A stretch of DNA of 64,000 nucleotides from Devosia rhodophyticola (GCF_028816475.1 NZ_CP118247.1:1240001-1304000), one strand, 5' to 3'; counted from the stretch's first letter, positions 27,860-36,607 are shown. Notes: generated by a model from the sequence alone, not told the origin. Program-made: numbers and translations.

Positions 27860-29059
27860 TCAGTCGACAGCGGGGGCAGCAATGGCCTCGGCTTCGATAG
27901 CGTCAAAGGCGGCGGCCAGTTTTTCCATGGCCTCGACAATCTCGGCTTCCGTCACAATCAAGGGCGGCAGCAGGCGCAGAACATTTTCGCCCGCCCCAAT
28001 AGCCAACAATTGGTGATCATCGCGCAGCCGTGCCACGAAATCGCGTACTGGCGGCGTGATCTTGATGCCGGCGAGCAGGCCCTTGCCACGCGTTTCGGTG
28101 ACGAATTGGGGGTAGCTCTGCATCAATTGTTGCAGGTGCCAGGCCAGCTTTTGACCCATCTGATTGACGTGATCTAGAAATCCGGGGGCCAGAATGCGAT
28201 CCAAAACCGCATTGGCCACTGCCGTCCCCAGTGGATTGCCGCCATAGGTTGAGCCGTGGGTGCCCGGCACCATCGACGCGGCGACTTCGCTTCTGGCAAG
28301 ACACGCCCCGATGGGGAATCCGCCGCCGAGCGCCTTGGCAATAGCCATGATATCGGGTTCGATATCGCTCCACTCATAGGCAAAAAAGCGCCCGGTACGG
28401 CCATAGCCGCACTGCACTTCATCCAGGATCAGCAGCATGTCGTTTTCGTCGCACAGCGCCCGCAGCCCCTGCATATATTCAGCGGGTAGCGACGTTGCAC
28501 CGCCTTCACCCTGCACCGGCTCGATCAGAATTGCGCAGGTCTGAGGCGTGATCTGGGCTTTTACCGCCTCAAGATCACCGGGGGCGACATGTTTGAAGCC
28601 CTGGGCAACCGGGCCGAAGCCTTCGGTGTAGCCAGCGTTGCCACCCGCAGCAATGGTGCCCAGAGTGCGGCCATGGAAGGAGCCGGTAAAGGCGATGATC
28701 TCGAATTTTTCCGGCTGACCTTTGGCAAAGTAGTAGTGCCGGGCGGTCTTGATGGCGCATTCGAGTGCCTCAGCGCCAGAATTGGTGAAGAACACCTTGT
28801 CGGCAAAGGTGGCGTCGACCAGTCGCTGGCCCAGACGTTCCTGCTCGGGAATAGTGAAGACATTCGAGGTGTGCCAGACCTTGTCGGCGGCCGCGTGCAG
28901 CGCTGCAGTCAGATGCGGGTCATTATACCCCAGCGCATTGACGGCGATGCCGGAATGGAAATCGAGATAGGCGGTGCCATCCTGAGAGAACAGGCGCATG
29001 CCTTCGCCCCGCTCAAAAGCGAGTTCGGACCGGGCATATGTGCCATAAAGCGCCGACAT
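27860..29059 (-). CDS. argD: acetylornithine aminotransferase
   Basis: The 399-residue class III aminotransferase uses PLP to interconvert N-acetylglutamate semialdehyde and N-acetylornithine. Typical sequences are FHSGIAVNALGYNDP at the start, FFTNSGAEALECAIKTARHY, ILDEVQCGYGRTGRFFAYE with the PLP Asp, and AIAKALGGGFPIGACLA with the Schiff-base lysine. It is the first gene of argD-argF. A role in succinyldiaminopimelate transamination is also possible for this family. Its upstream region is shared with divergent gcrA. Confidence 0.94.
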   Translation of the reverse strand: MSALYGTYARSELAFERGEGMRLFSQDGTAYLDFHSGIAVNALGYNDPHLTAALHAAADKVWHTSNVFTIPEQERLGQRLVDATFADKVFFTNSGAEALECAIKTARHYYFAKGQPEKFEIIAFTGSFHGRTLGTIAAGGNAGYTEGFGPVAQGFKHVAPGDLEAVKAQITPQTCAILIEPVQGEGGATSLPAEYMQGLRALCDENDMLLILDEVQCGYGRTGRFFAYEWSDIEPDIMAIAKALGGGFPIGACLARSEVAASMVPGTHGSTYGGNPLGTAVANAVLDRILAPGFLDHVNQMGQKLAWHLQQLMQSYPQFVTETRGKGLLAGIKITPPVRDFVARLRDDHQLLAIGAGENVLRLLPPLIVTEAEIVEAMEKLAAAFDAIEAEAIAAPAVD

Positions 29060-29418
29060 TGGAGTGCATCCCTATCGTTAGTGTTGCAAATAAATCGCAA
29101 TCGAATGGCCGAATGGCGACAGTGCCACCCGAAAAACCAAAAACGCGCTACTTTTGGCGGCGCGTTCAGCCCGGTAATTAGGTCAAATCGGGCCGACAAG
29201 TCAATGTTCTCCCGGCAAGTGACTGATTTGACTCATCTTCTATTAAAGGAAAATTAACCAAGGGATTTCCGGGGGATATTTTGGGGGGACTCTTGATCCC
29301 GATTCCACCGATAGCGTAAGATCATTGGTGTTGGGGACACGATATCTCGTGTGGCGGACCCGCTCAACATACGATCCGTAGCGATTACTTAAACTGCCAA
29401 TTCCAAGTTGGCAGAACG
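29060..29418. other. intergenic region between divergent argD and gcrA with GANTC sites
   Basis: This 359-base AT-richer stretch holds no convincing gene. It contains GANTC methylation sites at 29230-29234, 29288-29292 and 29301-29305. A fourth lies inside the first codons of gcrA (29425-29429). CcrM-methylated GANTC sites are the known targets of GcrA. No clear hairpin terminator or riboswitch is visible. Confidence 0.7.
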
Positions 29419-30009
29419 ATGAGGGACTCTGTTTTGGCGATGGTAGCGGAAGCACAAACTTCGGGCTGGACTGATGAGCGCGTCGAAATCCTGAAAAAGC
29501 TCTGGATGGATGGTTTGAGCGCCAGCCAGATTGCAGGTGAGTTAGGTCAGGGCGTGACGCGCAACGCGGTCATTGGCAAGGTGCACCGGCTTAAACTGTC
29601 GGCGCGCGCCAAGCCCACCAATTCAACCCCACGGTCACGACCGGCAGCGCGGACAGCGCCGCGACGTGTGGCGAGCCCATCCAGTTCCGGCTCAATGGGC
29701 GGGGGCATGGCTGGCAAGCAGCGCACTGTTTCGAGCATGCGCACCCAAAGCGTTGGCGCAACGGCGCTGGCAGCGGATGCCGAATATGAAACCGAGCGTT
29801 ATGTTGCTCCGGCGGTGCAGGAAATTTTTATTCCCGAAGACAAGCGTTTGAGCCTGCTGCAGCTCAATGAAGAGACCTGCAAATGGCCGATTGGTGATCC
29901 GCTGACCAAGGACTTCTATTTCTGCGGGCAGCATTCGGATGAGGGAAAGCCCTATTGCGAGTTTCACTCGCGGCGCGCCTATCATCAGATCGACAAAAAG
30001 CGCCGCTAG
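29419..30009 (+). CDS. gcrA: GcrA cell-cycle regulator
   Basis: GcrA is an alphaproteobacterial transcription factor that binds sigma-70 RNA polymerase and promoters with methylated GANTC sites, controlling the cell cycle. The 196-residue protein has the N-terminal DNA-binding part (SGWTDERVEILKKLWMDG, then TRNAVIGKVHRLKL), a long basic/Ser-Pro linker, and a C-terminal sigma-binding part with cysteines (ETCKWPIGDP, FYFCGQ, PYCEFHSRRAY). Homologues often start just before the WTDERVE block, so ATG 29440 or a later start is possible. No strong ribosome-binding site decides this. A good terminator follows. Confidence 0.94.
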   Translation: MRDSVLAMVAEAQTSGWTDERVEILKKLWMDGLSASQIAGELGQGVTRNAVIGKVHRLKLSARAKPTNSTPRSRPAARTAPRRVASPSSSGSMGGGMAGKQRTVSSMRTQSVGATALAADAEYETERYVAPAVQEIFIPEDKRLSLLQLNEETCKWPIGDPLTKDFYFCGQHSDEGKPYCEFHSRRAYHQIDKKRR

Positions 30010-30032
30010 ACAAGCGTCGATAAAGTTTAACG

Positions 30033-30057
30033 GGCGTCCTGCGGGGCGCCTGTTTTT
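30033..30057 (+). terminator. Rho-independent terminator of gcrA
   Basis: GGCGTCC (30033-30039) pairs with GGGCGCC (30044-30050) around a four-base loop, with one G-U pair, and is followed by TGTTTTT. It overlaps the end of the convergent LacI gene by two bases. Confidence 0.75.
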
Positions 30058-31126
30058 ATGGGGGATCGGAAAATTCGAAATCGGGATGCTCCAGATGTTG
30101 CAGCGTGTCGGCAGGTTCACCGTTGATCAGGCGTAACAGCAAAAGACCGAGACGTTCGCCAGCAGCAGTGAAGTCCTCGAACACGGTTTCAGCGTCCGGG
30201 CGGAACTGGGTAAAAAGCGGGGAGGACTGTTTGGTGACGACAAAGCAGTTTTGCCCGACCACAAGACCGCTTTCGGTGAGACCGGCAAGGACGGAGAGCG
30301 CTGAAACTTCACTGCAGCAGACAAACCCATCAGGGGCATCGGGGCGGCGGCGCCGACGGATGACGTAGTCGCGAATGGCGTCGGCGGAGCTGTCCAGATT
30401 GACGTCGGCGGCAACTTCCCAGGCAAGCCCGGCCTCGGCAGCAGCCGTTTCCAAGCCGTTGCGCAAATGCTGGCTATAGGTGAGCGAACTATCAGGCAGG
30501 ACGATAGAGACTTTGGTGGCGCCGCGTTCGGCCAGACGTTGAACTGCCCTTTGGGCAAAGGCCTGATTGTCAAAATCGACATAAGCGTGCTGCTCAGGCC
30601 AATCGGTGCGCCCGTGAGTGATGAAAGGGAAATTGTATTCCTGCAGGAATTTCACGCGCTCATCAAACGGCTCGGTCTTGGAAAAAACCACGCCATCGGC
30701 AAGACGATTATGCACGATATGGCGGATGGGCTCGATGGGCGCGATGTTGCGGAAATGGGGGGTCACCACCAGGTGGTAGGTGGTATCGCGCATGGCGAGC
30801 GACAGCCCATTGACCAGTGAAGCGCCAAAGCCAAAGATTTCCTCGTCCGGGGCCAGGACCAATGTGATGACATTGGTGCGGCCGGTCTTGAGCCTTAACG
30901 CCGTGCGATCGGGAACATAGCCGATTTCGGCGGCAATCTTTTGAATGCGGTCGCGGGTTTCCTGGGCCAGTTCAGGGGCGTTATTGAGCGCCCGGGAGAT
31001 GGTGGTGGTGGCAAGCCCGGTCATTTGAGCGATGGTTTTCAGTGTTGGCCGACCGGATGGCTTGGCGCCGCGCCTGGGGCGCGGTGCGGTTTCATTTTCT
31101 GTCACGCCACTCGATCTCCCAAACAA
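30056..31126 (-). CDS. LacI-family transcriptional regulator
   Basis: The 356-residue protein has a LacI helix-turn-helix near residues 27-75 (LKTIAQMTGLATTTISRALNNAPELAQETRDRI, then the hinge NALRLKTGR-like segment) and a periplasmic-binding-protein fold for a sugar ligand. The overall pattern (VLAPDEEIFGFGASLVNGLS) is like AglR-type regulators of alpha-glucoside uptake in rhizobia. No sugar transporter is adjacent, so its target is unknown. The first ~25 residues are polar and a later start is possible. TGGAAACGATAACA on the minus strand at 31142-31155, just upstream, has the CG-centred form of a LacI operator and could serve self-control. Confidence 0.85.
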   Translation of the reverse strand: MFGRSSGVTENETAPRPRRGAKPSGRPTLKTIAQMTGLATTTISRALNNAPELAQETRDRIQKIAAEIGYVPDRTALRLKTGRTNVITLVLAPDEEIFGFGASLVNGLSLAMRDTTYHLVVTPHFRNIAPIEPIRHIVHNRLADGVVFSKTEPFDERVKFLQEYNFPFITHGRTDWPEQHAYVDFDNQAFAQRAVQRLAERGATKVSIVLPDSSLTYSQHLRNGLETAAAEAGLAWEVAADVNLDSSADAIRDYVIRRRRRPDAPDGFVCCSEVSALSVLAGLTESGLVVGQNCFVVTKQSSPLFTQFRPDAETVFEDFTAAGERLGLLLLRLINGEPADTLQHLEHPDFEFSDPP

Positions 31127-31623
31127 GCCTTGATCGGCCTATGTTATCGTTTCCATTGGCCATCAACAGCAGAATTTACGCCAATATTCAACATGTCGAT
31201 TCGGCGGCCGGTTCATTGAGCGCCATAAATCCACAGTGTCGAAATCCAGAATGCGACGAAAGTTGGGTAATATTTGTCAATTATTTTGCCCGATAAGGGT
31301 TCTGTGCGCTGGTAATCGTGGCCCCACTCGCCTATCTTGCCAGTGCGTCGGAATCACACCCGATGCAATTCGTTCAACCCGAAGGAGAGGACTGAAGATG
31401 ACATCATCGAATAACTTCACTATCCGAACCGGGTGCCAGAACGTACGCGTAGCGGACCTGCTTATTGCCAGTAAATGGCTAGGGATTTGTCGCTCTAAAC
31501 GAATGTGACCGCTCGTCACTCGTTTGTCTCACAAGATCGATAAAATCCCCGCGTTGACCGAAACTGCCATGACAAATGTCGGCACGATTGATCGGACCCA
31601 GCGCGCAAGTGGAGTTCCCACCA
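31127..31623. other. 497-base region without a convincing gene
   Basis: It holds the upstream region of the LacI-type gene and then mostly unstructured sequence. One tiny reading frame (31398-31508, 36 residues) has a good AAGGAGAGG site before it. Its composition is ordinary and its product has no recognisable feature, so I do not call it a gene. No tRNA, riboswitch or repeat was recognised. Confidence 0.5.
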
Positions 31624-31845
31624 ATGCAAGAACGTACTTTTGACAGGACCAAGGTCCAAAAGCCCATTGTGATAGAAGTCGGAGGCGAGCCGCTCGGGGT
31701 CGTCGTGGCCGACGAGGCGGGATATAGATTTCTCGCTGTTAAACTGCCGGCCTTCGCCATAGATGGCCATACATACAATAGTGTCGAGAATGCCCGGATT
31801 GCCGCCAGCGAGGCGATGCGGCAGAATGATCTGGATGCGGCGTAA
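31624..31845 (+). CDS. small hypothetical protein
   Basis: A 73-residue protein starts MQERTFDRTKVQKP with GGAG about nine bases upstream. A longer reading from 31576 lacks such support. The sequence is acidic/hydrophobic mixed with VIEVGGEPLGVVVADEAGYRFLAVKL, which suggests a small beta-rich fold, then a helical C-terminus (SVENARIAASEAMRQ). The order resembles short conserved proteins of Hyphomicrobiales without known role. There are no membrane segments or catalytic motifs. Confidence 0.5.
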   Translation: MQERTFDRTKVQKPIVIEVGGEPLGVVVADEAGYRFLAVKLPAFAIDGHTYNSVENARIAASEAMRQNDLDAA

Positions 31846-31969
31846 TACGGGCGGGCATAGTCGGCCCGCCTCCATTTCCCAATCTGTTCAAGTCCCGTTG
31901 GACCGCAGTGCGGCGTCATCGGGTCCGTGCCCGATTGGTAAATGACCGACCCGCAGAGCCTGCAGGAGA

Positions 31970-32188
31970 TCAATCGTCATTGGTGGCGTTGAGCTCGGTG
32001 GGGTGTTTACCCTCTGACACCGGACCAATACTGCCAAGCTTTGAAGGCATGGCCGATACGATTGCGCGTGCCAATTGGGCAACATCAAGCCCCCCGATGG
32101 GATGCCCCTGTCGGCTCAATTCCTGATTGATGATGGCGGCGATCTGTTTGACCACATCACCTCCCTGAATTCGGCTACCCGTTGCCAT
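31970..32188 (-). CDS. small hypothetical protein coupled to an upstream membrane protein gene
   Basis: The 72-residue soluble protein (MATGSRIQGGDVVKQIAAII...) has one predicted amphipathic helical region (VVKQIAAIINQELSRQG) and an Asn/Asp-ended tail. Its start codon lies 14 bases inside the end of the preceding small membrane-protein gene, so translation coupling is likely. There is no family match I can name. Confidence 0.5.
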   Translation of the reverse strand: MATGSRIQGGDVVKQIAAIINQELSRQGHPIGGLDVAQLARAIVSAMPSKLGSIGPVSEGKHPTELNATNDD

Positions 32189-32321
32189 CTATGGAAATTC
32201 CCTGTTCATCCACACGAACCTCGACCCCTGGGCGGGTCTGCTGCTGATAGGTATAGATGGCAAAGCCGATGACGACCACCACCAGAAGGGTGATGAGCAG
32301 GTAAAGACTGTTTCGGTTCAT
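32175..32321 (-). CDS. small single-pass membrane protein
   Basis: A 48-residue protein starts MNRNSLYLLITLLVVVV with AGGA six bases before the ATG. Residues about 6-24 form one membrane helix. A soluble tail TRPGVEVRVDEQGISIDGNG follows and probably lies in the periplasm. The gene overlaps the next small gene by 14 bases. It is of a kind often annotated as hypothetical in this order; no function can be given. Confidence 0.6.
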   Translation of the reverse strand: MNRNSLYLLITLLVVVVIGFAIYTYQQQTRPGVEVRVDEQGISIDGNG

Positions 32322-32388
32322 TGGATATCCTGACGCATTTGACTGATTATATTCAACGCGCCAGCGCCCAAACGGTTCACCTTGGCAG

Positions 32389-32961
32389 TCAGGCAGAATG
32401 GTGATCCGCGACCTGGCGCAGAGCCAGAACCAACCGGGTAATTCCAAAGGTTGGCGTGCCCGAATTATCAATGACAATGGGCACCACATCGTCGGGTAGC
32501 GGTCGGGTTTCGCGGGCCAACCGCGCGGCGATCTGCGCATGATCCTCGCGGCCGCGCCCGGCCAGGCGCTTGGCACGCAGCGAAATTTCGGCGGTGATCA
32601 GCATGACCACACAGCGAGGGAAGGTCGTGATGGCCTGCGGCAAGGTTTGTCGCGATCCATTGGCAATGACCACCTTGCCCAAAGCCAGATCAGTGTTGAC
32701 GCTGAGCGGCAGGCCATAGCGCAAGCCATGGGCCTGCCAGGAAAAGGCCAACCGCCCTGCCTCTTCGAGTTCCCTGAAGCCAGCCTCATCAAGCGTTTCG
32801 TGATCCTCAAGCGTCTGATCGGCGGGGCGGGTCACAAGACGCCTGGCAAAACTAAAGCGCCTGTCGGCAACGAGCGCGTCGCGGGCACCATTGATCAAGG
32901 TATCCTTGCCGGCGCCCGAAGCACCGACAATAAGCACCAATGTCCCCGGCTCCTGCCCCAT
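32389..32961 (-). CDS. phnN: ribose 1,5-bisphosphate phosphokinase
   Basis: PhnN converts ribose 1,5-bisphosphate to PRPP, the last step after C-P lyase cleavage of phosphonates. The 190-residue P-loop kinase has GASGAGKDTL near residue 13, then RRLVTRPADQTLEDHETL and the guanylate-kinase-like SWQAHGLRYGLP. It starts two bases after the phnM stop and the two overlap functionally in the same operon. The C-P lyase genes phnGHIJKL are not here. Confidence 0.92.
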   Translation of the reverse strand: MGQEPGTLVLIVGASGAGKDTLINGARDALVADRRFSFARRLVTRPADQTLEDHETLDEAGFRELEEAGRLAFSWQAHGLRYGLPLSVNTDLALGKVVIANGSRQTLPQAITTFPRCVVMLITAEISLRAKRLAGRGREDHAQIAARLARETRPLPDDVVPIVIDNSGTPTFGITRLVLALRQVADHHSA

Positions 32962-32963
32962 AC

Positions 32964-34103
32964 TCAGCTAACCCGTCTGCCCTGTCGCCAGACGCCGCGC
33001 ACCACAGGCATACCGTCAATAACCCGTACCCGCACCAAGTCGGCTCGTTTGCCGACAGCGATTTCGCCCCGGTCCACTAGCCCTGCCGCCTGGGCGGGGT
33101 TGGCAGTAACCATTGCCAGCGCAGCGGGCAGGCTCATGTCCTCGACCCGCGATGGCAAAAGGAACGCAGCCTGCAACAGGGCAAAGGGCACATAGTCGGA
33201 GCTAAGCACATCCAGAAGCCCGGCCCGCACCAGATCGGTGGCCGAAACATTGCCCGAATGGGAGCCACCGCGCACCACGTTTGGCGCGCCCATCAAAATG
33301 GCGAGACCAGCATCATGGGCGGCGGCGGCCGCCTCCAGCGTCGTGGGAAATTCGGCAATGGCAACGCCGTCGCCAACCGCCTGCTCGACATGGGCCAGAT
33401 TGGCATCGTCATGACTGGCCAGTGCCAACCCCAGTTCGGCGGCGCGACGCACAATAGCGGCCCGGTTGGGCGCAGAATAGCGCTTGTGTTCGGCCTGCCG
33501 GGCATCAAGATATCGGTTTAGTTCCGCTTCGGTGCGGCCCATCTTGTCCTTGTAAAAGCGCCGATAATCATCAAGCGACTGAAACTGGCGCTGGCCCGGG
33601 GTGTGGTCCATGACCGAGGCCAGCCGGGTCAGATCGTGATCGACATAGGCCTCGAATTGCTCGAGCACATCGTGGCTGGGCAATTCGCAGCGCAAATGGA
33701 TGAAATGATCGACGCGCAGCCGGTCCTGATCGCGGCCGGTGCGAATGGCGTTGACCAGACGCTCCACGTGCACCCCCATATCGGGCAGATCGACATCAGA
33801 GCCAATGCGCACTGCATCGAAAACGGTGGTGATACCGGAGGCGGCAATCTGGCCATCATGGGCCTGTAGCGCCGCCATTGGATCCCAGAAGACGCCCGGT
33901 CGGGGGCGATAGTGATTTTCCAGATGGTCGGTATGCAATTCGACCAGGCCGGGAATGAGAAAGTCGCCTTCCAGATCAAAACCGTGGGTGCCGACACCGG
34001 CACCCAAAACATCAATCATGCCGTTTTCCAGACCAAGCCCGCCTTCGATTACGGTGTCGGCGGTAACAATGCGGGCGTTGTAAAAAGCAGTTTCAGTTGG
34101 CAT
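32964..34103 (-). CDS. phnM: alpha-D-ribose 1-methylphosphonate 5-triphosphate diphosphatase
   Basis: PhnM removes pyrophosphate from ribose 1-methylphosphonate 5-triphosphate in phosphonate degradation. The 379-residue amidohydrolase has the metal motif VELHTDHLENHYRPRPGV, DHFIHLRCELPSHD, LASHDDANLAHV and GSSHSGN-like GGSHSGNVSATDL, with SSDYVPFALL near the end. Its start shares one base with the DUF1045 stop (TGATG). Length is normal for the family. It is the middle gene of a three-gene set. Confidence 0.94.
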   Translation of the reverse strand: MPTETAFYNARIVTADTVIEGGLGLENGMIDVLGAGVGTHGFDLEGDFLIPGLVELHTDHLENHYRPRPGVFWDPMAALQAHDGQIAASGITTVFDAVRIGSDVDLPDMGVHVERLVNAIRTGRDQDRLRVDHFIHLRCELPSHDVLEQFEAYVDHDLTRLASVMDHTPGQRQFQSLDDYRRFYKDKMGRTEAELNRYLDARQAEHKRYSAPNRAAIVRRAAELGLALASHDDANLAHVEQAVGDGVAIAEFPTTLEAAAAAHDAGLAILMGAPNVVRGGSHSGNVSATDLVRAGLLDVLSSDYVPFALLQAAFLLPSRVEDMSLPAALAMVTANPAQAAGLVDRGEIAVGKRADLVRVRVIDGMPVVRGVWRQGRRVS

Positions 34104-34798
34104 CAGTTAGCGCCCTGGAGTGGAAAATCGGCAATACGGGTGAACATGCTGCCGCTGTCGGCTTCGTGGTAAAGCGCCAACCGATCCAACTGCAGTGGGG
34201 CTTCGAGCTCGGGGGCAAACCAGGTGTTGGCGGCGGCGGCAATATCAGCTCGCTCGGCGGGGGCAAGTCTGTCGGTCAGGGTCATGTGAAACTGAAATTC
34301 TTCAAAGGCATATGGATAGCCATAGGCGTCGAGCAGTTCCTCCTGACGCGGGGTCAGGCCATCGGCAAGCCGCGCGGCGCGGACCTTGTTGGTAAGGGGG
34401 GCGCGAAAGATTTCAAACTGCTCAACGACGGTGGCGGCAAAATCCTTGATGGCCTCGTCAGGATCGGTAGGCACCAGCGCCAGAAAGCCGGACAGATCGC
34501 CAATTTGCAGCCGACCAAGATCGACAGGGGCGTAGGTTTTGGCAAACCGCTCCAACGCTGCCTGCAAATCGGCGCGGGTTGCTCCCGAAGCCAGCGCCAT
34601 CGGGGCCTTGATGGTGGCATGAAAGCCGTAGCGGCTGGCGGATTGGGTCAGGTTCAACAGGCGGTTGCGGTCAATTCCGGCGACCGGCCCATCGTGGCGT
34701 TCCTTGTTTGCAGGGTCGCGCCCCAACCAGCTTGCCGCGCGGTCCCAAAGCGGATGAGTGGTGGCTGGCGCATAGTAAATTGCGAAACGTTCCGGCAT
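34103..34798 (-). CDS. DUF1045 (2H phosphoesterase-like) phosphonate-operon protein
   Basis: The 231-residue protein belongs to the DUF1045 group found beside phosphonate genes. It has two His-x-Thr/Ser-type motifs of 2H phosphoesterases (YGFHATIKAP near residue 60 and EFQFHMTLTDRL near 175). MPERFAIYYAPA is the usual start and an earlier Met is four codons upstream. It is first in DUF1045-phnM-phnN. The family is thought to process cyclic phosphodiester by-products, but that is not proven here. Confidence 0.88.
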   Translation of the reverse strand: MPERFAIYYAPATTHPLWDRAASWLGRDPANKERHDGPVAGIDRNRLLNLTQSASRYGFHATIKAPMALASGATRADLQAALERFAKTYAPVDLGRLQIGDLSGFLALVPTDPDEAIKDFAATVVEQFEIFRAPLTNKVRAARLADGLTPRQEELLDAYGYPYAFEEFQFHMTLTDRLAPAERADIAAAANTWFAPELEAPLQLDRLALYHEADSGSMFTRIADFPLQGAN

Positions 34799-34913
34799 AG
34801 ATACCCCCAAGAGCGCAGCCCTATCTTACGCTCATGTCAGATTTTTGACGACTGGACAGCCACGAACGGCATAGCCAAAGTGGCACTAAAACACGAGAGC
34901 GCTAAGAAAATTT

Positions 34914-36167
34914 ATGGATCGCCCCCTACTCCAAGAGCTGTTTAGTCACGCCGTTGCCATGGCCCAACCAAGCCTTGGGGTCAAAACAAATCTGCCGCCA
35001 CAGCCCAGAGGCCGGACAGTCGTTATTGGTGCCGGCAAGGCTTCAGCCCAGATGGCACGGGCGTTTGAAATGGCCTGGGATGGTCCGATCACCGGACTGG
35101 TTGTGACCCGTTATGGGTATGCCGAGGCCTGCGAGCGCATTGAAATTGTCGAGGCGGCCCACCCTGTGCCCGACGAAGCAGGATTTCTGGCGGCGCGGCG
35201 AATCATGGAACAGGTTTCGGGGCTCGGGCCGGATGATCTGGTGGTGGCGCTGATTTCAGGCGGCGGATCATCGCTGCTGCCAGCACCCGCCCCGGGACTG
35301 ACACTGGCCGACGAGCAGGCGATCAACCAGTCGCTGTTGGCTTCGGGCGCTCCCATTTCAGTCATGAATCTGGTTCGCAACCAGTTTTCCACCATCAAGG
35401 GGGGACGGCTGGCCCAGCAGGCGGCACCCGCACGCGTTGCAACGCTCGTGGTTTCGGATGTGCCGGGGGATGATCCGGCAGTCGTGGCATCGGGCCCAAC
35501 CATTGCCCAAAGTGGAGATCGGGCACTGGCGCGCAAGTATGTTGAGCTTTACGGGCTTGACCTGCCTGTGCCAGCAGCGCGCATCCTGGCTGGCGAGGAC
35601 AATCTGGCGCCAACGGCGGGCGATCCGCTGTTTGACAATCACAGCGTGCGCACCATCGCCTCGGCAGCGCTTTCCCTGTCGCAGGCGGCCAATCTGGCGC
35701 GACAAAGGGGAATTGAAGCGGCGATCCTGTCGGATTCTATTGAAGGGGAAGCGCGCGACGTCGCACAGGTTCATGCGGCCATGGCGCGCGAGGTCAGCCT
35801 GCGCAATCAGCCTTTTGCCAAGCCAGTTGTCTTGTTGTCGGGCGGTGAAACCACGGTAACGCTGCGCGGCAAGGGCCGCGGCGGGCGCAATGGCGAATTC
35901 CTGTTGTCGCTGGCCATCGGGCTTGACGGCACCAGCGGGATTACCGCGTTGGCTGCCGATACGGACGGGATCGACGGGTCCGAGGACAATGCAGGGGCGT
36001 TCGTTGATGGCCAGAGCGCCAACCGGATGCGGGCGGCCGGCATTGATCCGCTGGCGGCGTTGGCCAATAATGATGCCTACTCAGCATTTGCCGCGATCGG
36101 CGACCTTCTGATCACCGGGCCGACCGGTACCAATGTCAATGATTTCCGCGCGATCATCATTCGATAG
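34914..36167 (+). CDS. glycerate 2-kinase (MOFRL family)
   Basis: The 417-residue enzyme phosphorylates D-glycerate to 2-phosphoglycerate. It has the two-domain MOFRL form: an N-terminal part with VVIGAGKASAQMARAFE and LISGGGSSLLPAPAPGLTL, and a C-terminal MOFRL part with LLSGGETTVTLRGKGRGGRNGEFLLSLA and ADTDGIDGSEDNAGAFVD. Homologues are named TtuD or GckA. It starts 115 bases from the divergent DUF1045 gene and is followed nine bases later by a VOC protein. A role in sugar-acid or glyoxylate/serine metabolism is likely. Confidence 0.93.
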   Translation: MDRPLLQELFSHAVAMAQPSLGVKTNLPPQPRGRTVVIGAGKASAQMARAFEMAWDGPITGLVVTRYGYAEACERIEIVEAAHPVPDEAGFLAARRIMEQVSGLGPDDLVVALISGGGSSLLPAPAPGLTLADEQAINQSLLASGAPISVMNLVRNQFSTIKGGRLAQQAAPARVATLVVSDVPGDDPAVVASGPTIAQSGDRALARKYVELYGLDLPVPAARILAGEDNLAPTAGDPLFDNHSVRTIASAALSLSQAANLARQRGIEAAILSDSIEGEARDVAQVHAAMAREVSLRNQPFAKPVVLLSGGETTVTLRGKGRGGRNGEFLLSLAIGLDGTSGITALAADTDGIDGSEDNAGAFVDGQSANRMRAAGIDPLAALANNDAYSAFAAIGDLLITGPTGTNVNDFRAIIIR

Positions 36168-36176
36168 GAGGCAAGC

Positions 36177-36536
36177 ATGGCCAAGGCGGTTGGAATTGGC
36201 GGGGTGTTTTTTCGCGTCGCCGACAAGGATGGGCTCGCAGGCTGGTATGAAAAACATCTTGGTGTTACCGGCCTCTGGCAACAGCAGGCGGGCTATACGG
36301 TTTTCTCGCCCTTTGCGGCAGACAGCGATTATTTTCCGGCGTCCAAGCAATGGATGATAAATTTCCGCGTTGATGATCTGGATGGCCTGATTGGCCAACT
36401 TGAAAGTGCGGGCATTGCTGTTGAAACCCGCCCCGACGAATGGGACGCCCCCGAGACCGGTCGATTTGCCCGCATTCACGACCCCGAGGGCAATCCGATT
36501 GAGCTTTGGCAGCCGCCTGTCGGACCGGTGGTCTGA
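36177..36536 (+). CDS. VOC-family (glyoxalase-like) protein
   Basis: The 119-residue protein has one vicinal-oxygen-chelate fold: two beta-alpha-beta-beta-beta halves with FFRVADKDGLAGWYEKHLG near the start and ARIHDPEGNPIELWQP near the end, which carries the conserved metal-ligand Glu. GGAGG sits eight bases before the start, nine bases after the kinase gene. VOC proteins bind varied small substrates. A detoxification or isomerase role cannot be chosen. Confidence 0.82.
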   Translation: MAKAVGIGGVFFRVADKDGLAGWYEKHLGVTGLWQQQAGYTVFSPFAADSDYFPASKQWMINFRVDDLDGLIGQLESAGIAVETRPDEWDAPETGRFARIHDPEGNPIELWQPPVGPVV

Positions 36537-36607
36537 TTTAGCGCAGAGCGGCTTCACTTTTCAGCGCCAATCTGTTCTAAAACCGGCAAATTTTTAGGGT
36601 GTTGGAA

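Noticed and set aside
31398-31508. A 36-residue frame with a good ribosome-binding site
   Set aside because: Its product has no recognisable feature and its composition is ordinary. A single good ribosome-binding site is not enough.
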